The notes under the pieces: generated by a model
Seen by the model: only the letters and a program-made list of their open reading frames with translations
Told to the model about the DNA's origin: nothing
Database searches by the model: none
Shown: in pieces, positions 47,036 through 58,160 of the stretch
How the letters are laid out: each line of letters begins with the position of its first letter
Position numbering within the stretch: the first letter of the stretch is position 1
Source of the DNA: Cocos nucifera
Taxonomy: Eukaryota > Streptophyta > Magnoliopsida > Arecales > Arecaceae
DNA: 64,000 nucleotides
Reading direction: 5' to 3'
Assembly (NCBI GenBank): GCA_006176705.1
Contig: QRFJ01000021.1
Location: 1,942,208 to 2,006,207, forward strand
Position numbers and translations under genes: made by a program

Positions 47036-48015
47036 ATATATATTTTTTAAATATTATATAATTTTAAAATTTAATGTCCATCTTCATCATTCATTATTTA
47101 AATAATTATCATTAGAGTATCGTCACAAAAGGTCGCCTCAATCCGATGGCCCTAGCTTCGTCGATCAGAAAAATTCGATTTCGACGACCACGAACGACGA
47201 TGTGATGATCTAATAGATGAAGATCTTCGATGGATCCGAAAATATGCAACAATAATTTCGATAATGCTTGTAACTTACTATCAAAGTTTCACTTCAATCG
47301 GATATTGTTATTTTGGTCAATTTAGTATATGTTAGTTTCAGTCGTTAAATGATAAACAAGTGATCAAAGGACCAAACGGTGTCCAATTATGAGATAATTT
47401 TTTTTATAAATGATCTTGGCTATTACTTTAATCATTTTTTATGTTGATGATTATAAAATTCAACTCGTGAGATGAAGAATGATCTAAAACTATACGTCTC
47501 CTGATAACCATTCTGAAACTTCACTGGTTGTTATGCTCGTGCTTTTACAATATCCGCTTAATATGAATAATTTATATGAAAATAATTTAAATTTTACTAT
47601 CATCATCATATAAAATATTTAAAATTATAATAGAAATTATTTAACTAAAAAGATATCTCATAATTAGATGCCATTTAATCCTTTGATCGCTTGTTTCTAA
47701 TTTAACGGTCGAAATCATTCTGTACTAAATTGACCATGATAACGATATCCGATTGAAGTAAAACTTTGAAAGTATGCTAAAAATATTATCAAGATCATCA
47801 TTGTAGGTTTTCAGATCCATCAGAGGTCTTCATCTATCAAATCATCGTATCGTCGTTCGTAATCGTCGAAATCGAATTTTTCTGATCAATGAAGCTAGGG
47901 CCATCAGATCGAGGTGACCTTTTGCGACGATACTTTAATGATAATTATTTAGATAATGAATAGTGAAGATGGGCATTAAATTTTAAAATTATAAAATATT
48001 TAGAAAAATTATTTT
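47036..48015. repeat. Large inverted repeat inside the CACTA element
   Basis: Arms 47040-47405 and 47645-48012 are reverse complements with moderate divergence; shared blocks include TGATGGCCCTAGCTTC, CAGAAAAATTCGATTTCGAC and CAATCGGATAT. The loop is about 240 bp. A transcript across it would fold into a long hairpin. Confidence 0.88.
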
Positions 48016-48169
48016 AAAAATTATTTTCAATCTATAGTAGCGGTTATCAAAAATCGCTATCATAGATTTATGGCAGTAGTTCAATAACCGTTGTCATAGA
48101 TCTATGACAGTAGTTCGATAATCGCTATCGTATGTTAGATTAAAAATTTTTAATTTTTTTCTTTTCTTC

Positions 48170-49000
48170 CTGCGCGCTTGATCTCTCTCTCCCCCTTCCT
48201 CTTCATCATCAGTGAGGCTCCTTCCCCCCCGACCGGCATCACCCCTCCTTCTCCTCCCTTCTGGCCCCCTCCCCGGCTGCCCTCTCCGCCACCCCCATTC
48301 GGCCCCCCACCCCTCCATCCGACCCTCCCTCAGCCCCCAATGAAATCCACCTCCGGTGAAACCCCATCCGACCCTCCCTCAGCCCGCACGAAATTCTCCC
48401 TTCGACAAAACCCCCCTCCACCCTCGCTCGGCCCCCCACGAAATTCCCCCCTCCAGCGAAAACCCCCTCCACCCTTGCTCGGCTCCTCGTGAAACCCCAC
48501 CCCCACCCCCCACCCCCCATCCGACCCTCCCTCGGTCCCCAACGAACCCCTCCTCCAGTGAACCTCCATTCGATCCTCCCTCGATCATCTGTGAAACCCT
48601 CCTTCGACGAACCCTCATCCATCCTTGACCCTCCGTAGACCTCCTATGAAACCCCTCCTCCACACTCTATCCTTCTCTGGCTTCGGTGCGAAACCAAACC
48701 CCCCTTCGGCAAGCTCCCTTCCACCTCCTTCGACCCCTACGAAACCCCTCCCCCCACCACGACCATCATTCTGACCCTCCTCCAGTCGAGTGTGAATCCT
48801 CCTTCGGCCTCCTCGTCACTATGCCCCCTCCCCCTGGCCTCCATCCCAGCCGCCCCTGCTCTCTCTCTTTCCTCTTTTTCTCTCTTCTCTATCTCACTAT
48901 CTTGCTTTTGTATCACAGGTTATCTCTAGTGCCGTCGTCCTCCTCTAATATCATTGTCGACGACCCTCGAAGCTTTTGGTGTGACCTGCTCTCTATAGTC
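48170..49000. repeat. C-rich degenerate tandem repeat in CACTA
   Basis: Units like CGACCCTCCCTC, CCCACGAAATTCCCCC and CCTCCACCC repeat irregularly, with C runs throughout (G runs on the minus strand). Long Pro-rich or Gly-rich open frames on both strands follow from composition; none shows a domain. Confidence 0.75.
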
Positions 49001-49299
49001 ATAGGTATAATTTTTTTAAAAAAATTTATAGTATTATTTATTAATCATGTATATTTATAATAATTTATAGAATATTTATAATAAATATTATAAATATTTA
49101 TTATAAATATTATAATTATCTACATGCCATAGTTTTTGGGCCGTGTCGTGGTGGTAGCCTTGGATCGTGCCATATCGGCGGTTGTGGACTAGATCTATCA
49201 ACGGATTAGGTTCAGATTGAAACCTGGATATTCAGATTCGGATCCAATTTTAATTACTGGTACCGAATCCGAACCTGAATACTCGACGGATCTATACTT

Positions 49300-49690
49300 G
49301 AGAGGGAAAGGGAGGGATCCGGCCTCGTTGGCATCATTGGAAGGGAGGGGGTCCGATCTTGCCACCATCATTAGGAGGGAGAGGGTTCGGCCTCGTCGGT
49401 GAGGAAGATCGAGAGAGGGAGAGAGTGAGAGAGGAAGGAAGGGGGTCCAGTCTCGCCGGCATCACTAGGAGGGATGGGGTCCGACCTTGCCGGCGAGAGA
49501 GATTGAGAGAGTGAGAGAGGGAGGGATGGGGTCTAGCCTCGTCGGTGAGGGAGATCGAGAGAGGAAGAGATAAAGATCGAAAGATGGAAAAGCTAGAAGA
49601 GAGGGGTTCGGCCTCGCCACCGTCGTCGATGAGAGAGATCGAGAGAGGGAGTGATCGAGGGGATGGCACACAGCCGAGTCGGCTCAGGCC
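49300..49690. repeat. GA-rich tandem repeat in CACTA
   Basis: Repeats of GAGAGAGGGAGAG and GGGGTCCGGCCTCGCCGGC-type units. The inverted copy reappears at 63340-63680 in the second CACTA element, showing that the tract belongs to this family. Confidence 0.85.
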
Positions 49691-50110
49691 GTGATTGAGC
49701 CGGCTGAGGGAGGACCCTAGCCAGATGTCACAGGCACGTAGTCGGCTCAGCTTCCAAGCGAATAAAATTTGATATGACTCTCTAAGATTCCAACTTTAAT
49801 CCCTAAGATGCTACCATCATCTATTTTGTTCTTCTTTCAGATTTCTGGATTAACTCCAAGATTTGTATAAGAGATCGAATCTATGACTGTTGCTCATCCT
49901 TGATTATTTATGAATGTAATTCATGTTGTAAAATTTATTGCATAACATTTTTCTGAATGTTTATATCATGTTACTTTTATTTATTGCATTGCATAACGAT
50001 AGACCCATCAATTAATTAGTGTACATATTAGAGACTATTTATTGATGCTATACTGATATTATTATTTAACATATTATATTGATTAATGTTCATTAACGTT
50101 GCAGGTCATG

Positions 50111-51843
50111 ATGGCACCGAAACGTCATCTAGCTTTTATTTCTATCCCTCGCTGAGTTACGTGCAATTCAGCATTCGAGAAGCAGTCGGAGCATACTCCA
50201 TCCACCTCGGCATTGATTGCTCATAGACCTCCACCGTTGGCATCTACTCCACCGTCGGCATCTACTTCACCGACGGTAATTACTCCACCAACAGCTGAGT
50301 CTCTACCGTCGCCCATATCTGAGGCACATACTACTATGCAGGCATATGAGTGTACGTTTTTATTATATTAGCACAACTTTATTTTTTATATAGTATTTAT
50401 ATACTTATATATTTGCACAACATATTTACGTTGTAGGTGCATCATCTAGTCGAACATTTTGCGGTCCCACATGTATGACTCATATATGGAACCGCCAATA
50501 TCAGGTGATGGTCTATTACGATATGGAAGGAAGGCCGGTAAGGGAGACCGCACGAAAGATGCATTCTTTTTTTGGAGTGCTTGTGAGGCGGTCGGACATC
50601 ATTTTCGTAGAGCCCAGAGACTGGCATTTGATGGATGCTATCATTAGGGATCGAATATGGAAGGAGATATGGATAAGTACGCACATCTTAGTTATATTTA
50701 TGTATTTTATATGTTTACACTATATATGTTTGATTAGAATAATTTTATAACTGATTTTTGATAAATTTGTGTAGAAGATGTATGACTTCCCGATCATGAG
50801 AGGGCTCGAGATGCCCGATTGAAGAAGATCGAAGAATTGTACTGAAATTACAAGGTCAAGCTCCATAGAGGAAGGCTCGAGCACCAACGAGACACTCTAG
50901 AGGAGCTTGTTCCCTAGATACAGGACCGTCCTTCGAGTTAGTGGGAGAGGATGATTAGATACTGAAGGAGCCAGGAGTTCGAGATAAAATTTCTAACTTT
51001 TGAATTTTTCAATATGCTTAAAGTTTTATTTATTTTTTTAAAATATTTATTATTTATTTGAATACTTGTTAGGCTACCTTCCGTCAGAATCGAGAGAACC
51101 GTGCAGCCCAGGAGTATACGCATACTCTAGGCCATGAGTCTATGGTCAGTCGTGTGCATAGAGAGGTAATTAATTTTAAATCTTACTAGATAAATTAAAT
51201 TCATACTTTTTATCATCTTTTTGATAAATTTATTATTTATTATAGCTGATGAGAGATGGAGTGATGTCCAACCGTAGCGAGATCTTTCGATCCAATCGCA
51301 CGGACAAGACGGATAGGCTGATGAACAATGCAATCGGACATATTTTTGTAAGTATTAAATATATTAATATATATAATTAGTATTATAGTATTTTTTATAA
51401 AATTTTATTTTAATTTATAATTATAGGATCAATTAGATGTACTCACGAGCGAGGGCCCAGATACCTCTGGGCCCCATGACCATCTGTCTCAGGTTTTGGG
51501 GCCTGAGCACTCTAGGATGATCCGATGCAGGCTTGGACACACGTCGATGAGCTATTGATCCGAGACGAGCATCTCCTCACAAACTTTTGATGTCGTTAGC
51601 CGGAAAGAGCTTGAGGAGGCGTTGGTACGGGCAGATCATGTTGCGACATGGGCAGATCGAACTGAGAAGCGTGCATCTCATCTGGAGGACATCGTAAGAG
51701 ACATGATGTCGACGCTCAGCGCGCGTTTTGGAGTCACGAACTTCAAAAATATATTGGCCCGCATTCAAACTTTAGCTCCAGCTCCATCTCCGGCTCCAGC
51801 TCCCGATGACGACGACGATGATTTAGATTTAGAAAACTTTTGA
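50111..51843 (+). pseudogene. Transposase_24-like (TNPA-type) CACTA gene, decayed
   Basis: Likely exons: about 50111-50355 (MAPKRHLAFISIPR, then a TGA, then a Pro/Thr/Ser-rich segment), 50435-50676 (VMVYYDMEGRPVRETARKMH and EPRDWHLMDAIIRDR), 50772-50986, 51071-51165 (NRENRAAQEYTHTLGHESM), 51245-51347 (MRDGVMSNRSEIFRSNRTDK) and 51427-51843 with an acidic C-terminus. The NRENRA...YTHTLGHES block fits the plant Ptta/En/Spm Transposase_24 family, DNA-binding partners that bind subterminal repeats. Several in-frame stops (for example CGC-TGA where the second copy has CGA-CGG) make it a pseudogene. AT-rich introns separate the pieces. Confidence 0.7.
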
Positions 51844-52291
51844 TGTATTTTATTTTTTTTAAAAAAATTATAATAAATTTTATTTGATAATAAAATTTTA
51901 GCATTTCAGAATAATTTTTATGTTTATTATATTTTCTTATGTTATATATCTATATTTATCAGGTAAAATATATAAAAAAATATAAAAAAATTATTTTTTT
52001 AATTATTCAAGATCTACGGCAACAATTTTATAACCGCTGCCATAGGTTCCTGATGCAAACGGTATCAACCGCTGTATTAGATCTATGGCAGCGGTTAAGA
52101 AACCGCTGCTATAGATTAGCTATGGTAATAGACTGTCTATAGCAACGATTCAAACAATCACTGTCATAGAGTTACGACGATGGCCACAGTAACAGTAGTT
52201 AGAAAACCGCTGTTATAGTCTATGACAGCAATTTTTGAGCTACGCCAGCGGTGATGAACGGCTATCATAGTCTTTTTTTGTAATAGTGATA

Positions 52292-52908
52292 GAAAATGTC
52301 TCCTAGATGATGGTTACTAGTTCTGTAATTAATATTAATCCCCTCGTGCCATATTGGATGGAGAAATGGAGAGCAAAATTTATATTTTATAGCTCTTACT
52401 GTAACTCTAGCTTTAGCTTTATCTCATTACAACCAAGGGTGGATGGTAAGAGTTGAAGAGGAATAGAATGGAACTGAACCAAATTTTGGTACCTTGGGCT
52501 TTCATAACCTATTAAAACTTAATAAGAACTTGTGCTATACAATTATGTTTTCGACTTTAGAGTATTTATTGCATGGAATCATTAATCACCTCCCTGATGT
52601 ATGGGAATGTACCCAACGAAAGAATAGTTTGGTGATCATATAAATTCTTTGATTGTGTAAGACTACCATACAAGTAAGATGAATACATTGCGAATATGGG
52701 TGTGCAAATTTACATTATATGTGAGGATAAATGATACGAAGATTTTTCAATTTATATATGGTGATGCGATGGGGCATGTTTCAAGATGCATGCACATGGG
52801 ATAAAAAATTTTACATGCTCACTTTGCATAGGTAATTTACTTTATATTTGGAGATTCACTACAGGGTTGTCTACCATGCACTAAAATGGTAAACAAAAAA
52901 TAATGATT
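52292..52908. other. Spacer, nothing recognised
   Basis: AT-rich sequence between the CACTA element and the split MITE. No gene or repeat recognised. Confidence 0.6.
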
Positions 52909-53045
52909 AGCTTAACTAGGGATGGGAATGGATCGAGTTGACCTATACTCGTATCCATCCATGAGTAAAAATCTCATACACGTATCTGACCCATATTCGA
53001 CTTAGATCGGATAGATAAAAAGAGTTAGCCAGGTCGGATAAATAT

Positions 53046-54339
53046 TGTTGGTGCAGAAATTCGTCTTCGCCGGAGGTCGTCGGAGTCGAGGCCGCTGAGG
53101 CGCCGCCGGGGACCTGCAAAATGAAGTCCCATCCGGAACTGGTGGGGGGTGGCTCCGGCAGGACCCTCCGACGGTCAAGTTAGTTTTCGGCCAACAGTAA
53201 TGGAGTGCTCGAAATGAGTTCCGGAGCTTAGAGATGAGGAGGAGAGCCTAGAGAGTCGAGAGTTCAGAGAGCTTAGCCTTGGCGTATCTGGAGGGGTCCT
53301 TTTATAGCGGAGCTTAGTTGATGGTGACGGTCATGCCGTCTGGCAGAGAGTCGTTGGGCGGCATGGAGTTCGATACGGAGAGGATGGCGTCGTCCGGTGG
53401 ATCGTGGGAGCCATACTGGCATGTCGTGGGCCGCATGGAGTCCGGTACGGAGAGGAAGGCGTCGTCCGATGGATCGTGGGAGCCATACTGGCGAGTCGTG
53501 GGCCGCATGAAGTCCGATACGGAGAGGAAGGCATCGTCCGATCTTGTCCAGAGGAGTTCGGACTTGTAACAGAGTTCGGCTGAAGGGGAAGCTGGGGGAG
53601 TTCGGCTGGCTGAAGGGTCGGCCATCTATAGAGTTCGGCCGAGGGATGATTGCCGAGGAGTTCGACCGCTGAGAGGCCCGAAGAAGCTCGGCTGGGGCCA
53701 GTTGAAGGACTTCGGTTGCTAGTTGGTTCGACCAGGGCTCGCTGAGGAGTTCGGCCGCCTGGAGTCGGTCCGAAGGGGTTCGGCCGCCTTGGGCTCGCCT
53801 GGAGTCGGTCCGAAGGAGTTCGGCCGCTTGGGCTCGCCTGGAGTCGGTCCGAAGGAGTTCGGCCGTGGGGTCGAATGGGTTCGGACTTGTAGGAGAGTTC
53901 GGCTGAAGGAGAAACCCGGGAGGAGCTCGGATGGCGGAACGGGCGTCTGGGAGGAGTCCATCTCCGTCCTGCCGCTTGGAGTCCAAGGAGCTCGACCGCA
54001 AGAAAGTTCGGTCGACGGTGGGTGTTCGGCCCGAAGCCTGGACACTGGGGAGTTCGGCCGCTAGGCAGTCCAGCAGGCTGAAGGAGTTCGGCCGTGGGGA
54101 GTCTGAAGGAGTTCGGCATCCCAGGAAGTTCGGTCTCGACGCTGGGAGTCCGGAAGAAGCTTGGAATCTGACCAGTTCGGCCTGCTGGAAGAAGCTCGGC
54201 CGCTGGGAGTTCCGCTTGGCAGTTCGGCCGACTGAAGGAGTTCGGCTAGACCAGTGCGCTGAAGCTCTTCTGCGGCTACTGGTTGCATTATGCTGAGCGT
54301 CGGGCCGGGCTTCGGCAGGAGCGGGATTTATCCCCAACA
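53046..54339 (-). repeat. Left LTR (minus orientation)
   Basis: 1,294 bp, begins TGTTGGGGATAAATCC at 54339 and ends CACCAACA at 53046 on the minus strand. The polypurine tract GGGAGTAGGGGGCTAC precedes it at 54340-54355. A TATAAAA box lies at 53300-53306, giving a long U3 and roughly 250 bp of R-U5. U3 is dominated by irregular repeats of CCGAACTCC / GAGTTCGGCCG, which keep frames open; a 371-codon frame here shows no domain. Confidence 0.88.
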
Positions 54340-54659
54340 GTAGCCCCCTACTCCCGAGTTCAAAAGTTGAAGGAAGGGAGTACCACAATAGGCAACTGCC
54401 GAAGCCTTCTTCTGGGCCCCACGCTTGTCGTAGCTGAAGCTCGGGGAGGTCTCATCTCCAGCCAGTGTTGACGTTGAAGTTGAAGCTGAGGCTTGGGGGA
54501 GACCTCACCTCCAGCGGGACTCATTTCCAGCCAAAGTTGATGAAGCTGATTTTGAAGCTCTCTGGCCGAGGTTGACATGATAGCTTTCTCTAGCCGAGGT
54601 CGATGTTGAAGCTCCCCGGCCGAGGTCGTCGCGGGCCTTACGTCTATCCGAGGACCTTA

Positions 54660-56400
54660 TCCCTAGTCGGAGTCGATGCGGACGCTCGGGAGAGATATTA
54701 TCTCTAGCCGAAGTTGGTGCTCGTGTTAGGATGAGGTTCTCCTCCTGTTCCTAACCGAGGTTGTTCACGGTCGCTCGAGAGAGATCTTATCTCTAATCGA
54801 GGTTGATTCGGTCGCTCGGGAGAGATCTTATCTCTAGCCGAGGTTGGTGCTCGTGTTAGGACGAGGTTCTCCTTCTGTTCCCAACCAAGGCTGTTCGCGG
54901 TCGCTCGGGAGAGATCTTATCTCTAGCCGAGGTTGGTTCGGTCGCTCGGGAGAGATCTTATCTCTAGCCGAGGTTGGTTCGGTCGCTCGGGAGAAATCTT
55001 ATCTCTAGCCGAGGTCGAAGTGCGCGCTCAGAGGAGATCTTATCTCCTACGGCCGAGCTTCACTCGGGGGAGATCTTATCTCCTGCAGCTGAGGTGAGAC
55101 CGCGCGCTCGGGGGAGATCTTATCTCTTGCAGCGAGGTCGAAGTGCGCGCTCGGTCGGAGATTTATCTCCTGCAGCGAGCTTCCCTCGGGGAGAGATCTT
55201 ATCTCCTGCGCGCTTGGGGGAGATCTTATCTCCTACGGTCGAGCTTCACTCGGGGGAGATCTTATCTCCTGCAGCCGAGGTGAGACCGCGCGCTCGGGGG
55301 AGATCTTATCTCCTGCAACCGAGGTCGAAGTGTACGCTCAGGGAAGATCTTATCTCCTGCAGCCGAGCTTCCCTCGGAGGAGATCTTATCTCCTGCAGCC
55401 GAGGTCGAAGTGTGCGCTCGGGGGAGATCTTATCTCCTGCGGCCGAGCTTCACTCGGAGGAGATCTTATCTCCTGCAACCGAGGTCGAAGTGCGCGTCGG
55501 GGGAGATCTTATCTCCTGCGGGCCGAGCTTTCACTCGGAGGAGATCTTATCTCCTGCAGCCGAGGTCGAAGTGCGCGCTCGGGGGAGATCTTATCTCCTG
55601 CAGCCGAGCTTCTCTCGGGAGAGATCTTATCTCCTGCAGCCGAGGTCGAAGTGCGCGCTCGGGGGAGATCTTATCTCCTACGGCCGAGCCTCAAAGAGAC
55701 TACGGCAAAGCCTCGGCTGCAGGAGATAAGATCTCCCCGAGCGTGCACTTCGACCTCAGCTGCAGGAGATAAGATCTCCCCCGAGGAAGCTCGCTGTAGG
55801 AGATAGATCCCCTTCTCCCCCGAGTGAAGCTCGGAGGAGTAAGATCTCCCCAAGCTGCGCAGGAGATAAGATCTCCCCCGAGGGAAGCTCGGCTGCAGGA
55901 GATAAGATCTCCCCCGAGGCGCGCACTTCGACCTCGGCTGCAGGAGATAAGATCTCCCCGAGCGCGCGGTCTCACCTCGACTGCAGGAGATAAGATCTCC
56001 CCCGAGTGAAGCTCGGCCGCAGGAGATAAGATCTCCCCCAAGCGCGCACTTCGACCTCGACTAGAGATAAGATCTCTCCCGAGCGATCGAACCAACCTCG
56101 GCCAGAGATAAGATCTCTCCCGAGCAACCGAACCAACCTCGGCTAGAGATAATATCTCTTCCGAGCGACCGCGAACAGCCTCGATTGGGAACAGAAGGAG
56201 AACCTCATCCTAACACGAGCACCAACCTCGGCTAGAGATAAGATCTCTCCCGAGCGACCGAATCAACCTCGGCTAGAGATAAGATCTCTTCCGAGCGACC
56301 GTGAATAATCTCGGTTAGGAACAGGAGGAGAACCTCGTCCTAACACGAGCACCAACTTCGGCTAGAGATAACATCTCTCCCGAGCGCCCGCATCAACTCC
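54660..56400. repeat. GAGATCTTATCTC tandem array, inverted about the centre
   Basis: The internal region of both arms consists of units of about 40-60 bp, each with the near-palindrome GAGATCTTATCTC followed by CTGCAGCCGAGGTCGAAGTG or CGAGCTTCACTCGG-type sequence. Left of about 55690 the units read one way, right of about 55715 the other. Long Ser/Arg/Leu-rich open frames across it follow the repeat. Tandem arrays just upstream of the polypurine tract are known in plant LTR elements. Confidence 0.88.
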
Positions 56401-56675
56401 GGCTAGGGATAAGGTCCTCGGATAGACGTAAGGCCCGCGACGACCTCGATCAGAGAGCTTCAAAATCAGCTTCATCAACTTTGGCTGGAAATGAGTCCCG
56501 CTGGAGGTGAGGTCTCCCCCAAGCCTCAGCTTCAACTTCAACGTCAACACTGGCTGGAGATGAGACCTCCCCGAGCTTCAGCTACGACAAGCGTGGGGCC
56601 CAGAAGAAGGCTTCGGCAGTCGCCTATTGTGGTACTCCCTTCCTTCAACTTTTGAACTCGGGAGTGGGGGGCTAC

Positions 56676-57946
56676 TGTTGGAGATAAATCCCGCTCCTGC
56701 CGAAGCCCGGCCCTACGCTCAGCATAATGCAACCAGTAGCCGCAGAAGAGCTTCAGCGCACTGGTCTAGCCGAACTCCTTCAGCCGGTCGAACTGCCAAG
56801 CGGCCGAACTCCCAGCGGCCGAGCTTCTTCCAGCAGGCCAAACTGGTCAGATTCCAAGCTTCTTCCGGACTCCCAGCATCGAGACCGAACTTCCTGGGAT
56901 GCCGAACTCCTTCAGACTCCCCACGGCCGAACTCCTTCAGCCTGCCGGACTGCCTAGCGGCCGAACTCCCAGTGTCCAGGCTTCGGGCCGAACACCCACC
57001 GCCAGCCGAACTTCCTTGCGGCCGAGCTCCTTGGACTCCAAGCGGCAGGATGGAGACGGACTCCTCCCAGACGCCCGTTCCGCCATCCGAGCTCCTTTCG
57101 GATTTTTCCTTCAGCCGAACTCTCCTACAAGTCCGAACCCATTCGGACCCCACGGCCGAACTCCTTCGGACCGACTCCAGGCGAGCCCAGGCGGCCGAAC
57201 CCCTTCGGACCGACTCCAGACGGCCGAACTCCTCAGCGAGCCCTGGTCGAACCAACTAGCAACCGAAGTCCTTCAACTGGCCCCAGCCGAGCTTCTTCGG
57301 GCCTCTCAGCGGTCGAACTCCTCGGCAATCGTCCCTCGGCCGAACTCTACAGATGGCCGACCCTTCAGCCAGCCGAACTCCCCCAGCTTCCCCTTCAGCC
57401 GAACTCTGTTACAAGTCCGAACTCCTCTGGACGAACTGTCGCCTGCAAGATCGGACGATGCCTTCCTCTCCGTACCGGACTCCATGCGGCCCACGACTCG
57501 CCAGTATGGCTCCCACGATCCACCGGACGATGCCTTCCTCTCCGTACCGGACTCCATGCGGCCCACGACATGTCAGTATGGCTCCCACGATCCACCGGAC
57601 GACGCCATCCTCTCCGTATCGAACTCCATGCCGCCCAACGACTCTCTGCCAGACGGCATGACCGTCACCATCAACTAAGCTTCGCTATAAAAGGACCCCT
57701 CCAGATACGCCAAGGCTAAGCTCTCTGAACTCTCGACTCTCTAGGCTCTCCTCCTTATCTCTAAGCTTCGGAACTCATTCCGAGCACTCCATTATTGTTG
57801 GCCAAAAACTAACTTGACCGTCGGAGGGTCCTGCCGGAGCCACCCCCTATCGGTTCCGGACGGGACTTCGTTTTGCAGGTCTCCGGCGGTGCCTCAGCGG
57901 CCTCGACTCCGACGACCTCCGACGAAGACGGATTTCTGCACCAACA
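56676..57946 (+). repeat. Right LTR (plus orientation)
   Basis: 1,271 bp, from TGTTGGAGATAAATCC to CACCAACA. The polypurine tract GGGAGTGGGGGGCTAC (56660-56675) precedes it. TATAAAA at 57686-57692 matches the left LTR. Small indels against the left LTR shift the long open frames, which supports these being non-coding. Confidence 0.88.
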
Positions 57947-58160
57947 AATATAATGATATAAAATCATTATAATTTTGAAAAAGTGATATATATTAAGATT
58001 GTATTAGATCGGATTTGAGTCGGGATAATATCATCATCCATTTTCGATTTAAATATGCTTGGGATATTTTTTTAGAACTTATATCCACCGAGAGTTTCAA
58101 TTAGATTGGATCGAGTCAGATACCCAATGATCAGCTAAAGTTGCCACTCCTAAGCTTGAC

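Larger units (their letters stand above)
46773..52288 (+). mobile_element. CACTA (En/Spm) transposon, 5.5 kb
   Basis: The right end reads TACAAAAA...-type CACTATTACAAAAA in reverse complement; the left end reads TACTACTACAAAAA, two mismatches including a first-base C to T change. ATA flanks it on both sides (46770-46772, 52289-52291), the 3-bp target duplication of CACTA elements. Subterminal arrays of GCAGCGGTT / AACCGCTGC in both orientations (46797-47035, 52012-52265) match the clustered TNPA binding sites of this superfamily. Inside are a long hairpin, C-rich and GA-rich tracts and a decayed Transposase_24 gene. No tnp2-type DDE transposase is visible, so it is non-autonomous now. Confidence 0.92.
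53046..57946. mobile_element. Palindromic inverted-LTR retrotransposon unit with 5-bp TSD
   Basis: A 4,901-bp inverted repeat. Outer ends are TGTTGGTGCAGAAAT on the left and its complement on the right; AATAT lies directly outside both (53041-53045 and 57947-57951). Each arm is LTR, polypurine tract, then internal 3' sequence, fused at about 55690-55710. Both LTRs are 3' LTRs by the position of the polypurine tract, so both outer ends are U5 ends. There is no primer binding site, gag or pol. The perfect target duplication suggests integrase-mediated insertion of an already palindromic DNA. Arms appear highly similar; the right inner arm is shorter (about 0.98 against 1.35 kb). Confidence 0.88.
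52917..58152. mobile_element. hAT-type MITE split by the palindromic insertion
   Basis: The left end TAGGGATGGGAATGGATCG and the reverse complement of the right end TAGGAGTGGCAACTTTAGC are imperfect inverted repeats. AGCTTAAC (52909-52916) and AGCTTGAC (58153-58160) flank it, an 8-bp duplication with one mismatch. Without the insertion (53046-57946 plus one AATAT) the element is about 330 bp. It contains GGATCG and TCGGAT motifs common in such MITEs. Confidence 0.75.

Noticed and set aside
48178..49060. Pro-rich and Gly-rich open frames on both strands
   Set aside because: Compositional consequence of the C-rich tract inside the CACTA element; no domain.
46773..50100. A tnp2-type CACTA transposase gene
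   Set aside because: I looked for it in the 5' half of the element; only the hairpin and low-complexity tracts are there.
53273..54388. A 371-codon open frame on the minus strand
   Set aside because: It spans the polypurine tract and U3 of an LTR, follows a GC-rich short repeat, and is broken by indels in the other LTR.
54974..55806. Arg/Ser/Leu-rich open frames of 120-251 codons
   Set aside because: They are translations of the tandem GAGATCTTATCTC array; several overlapping frames are open at once.
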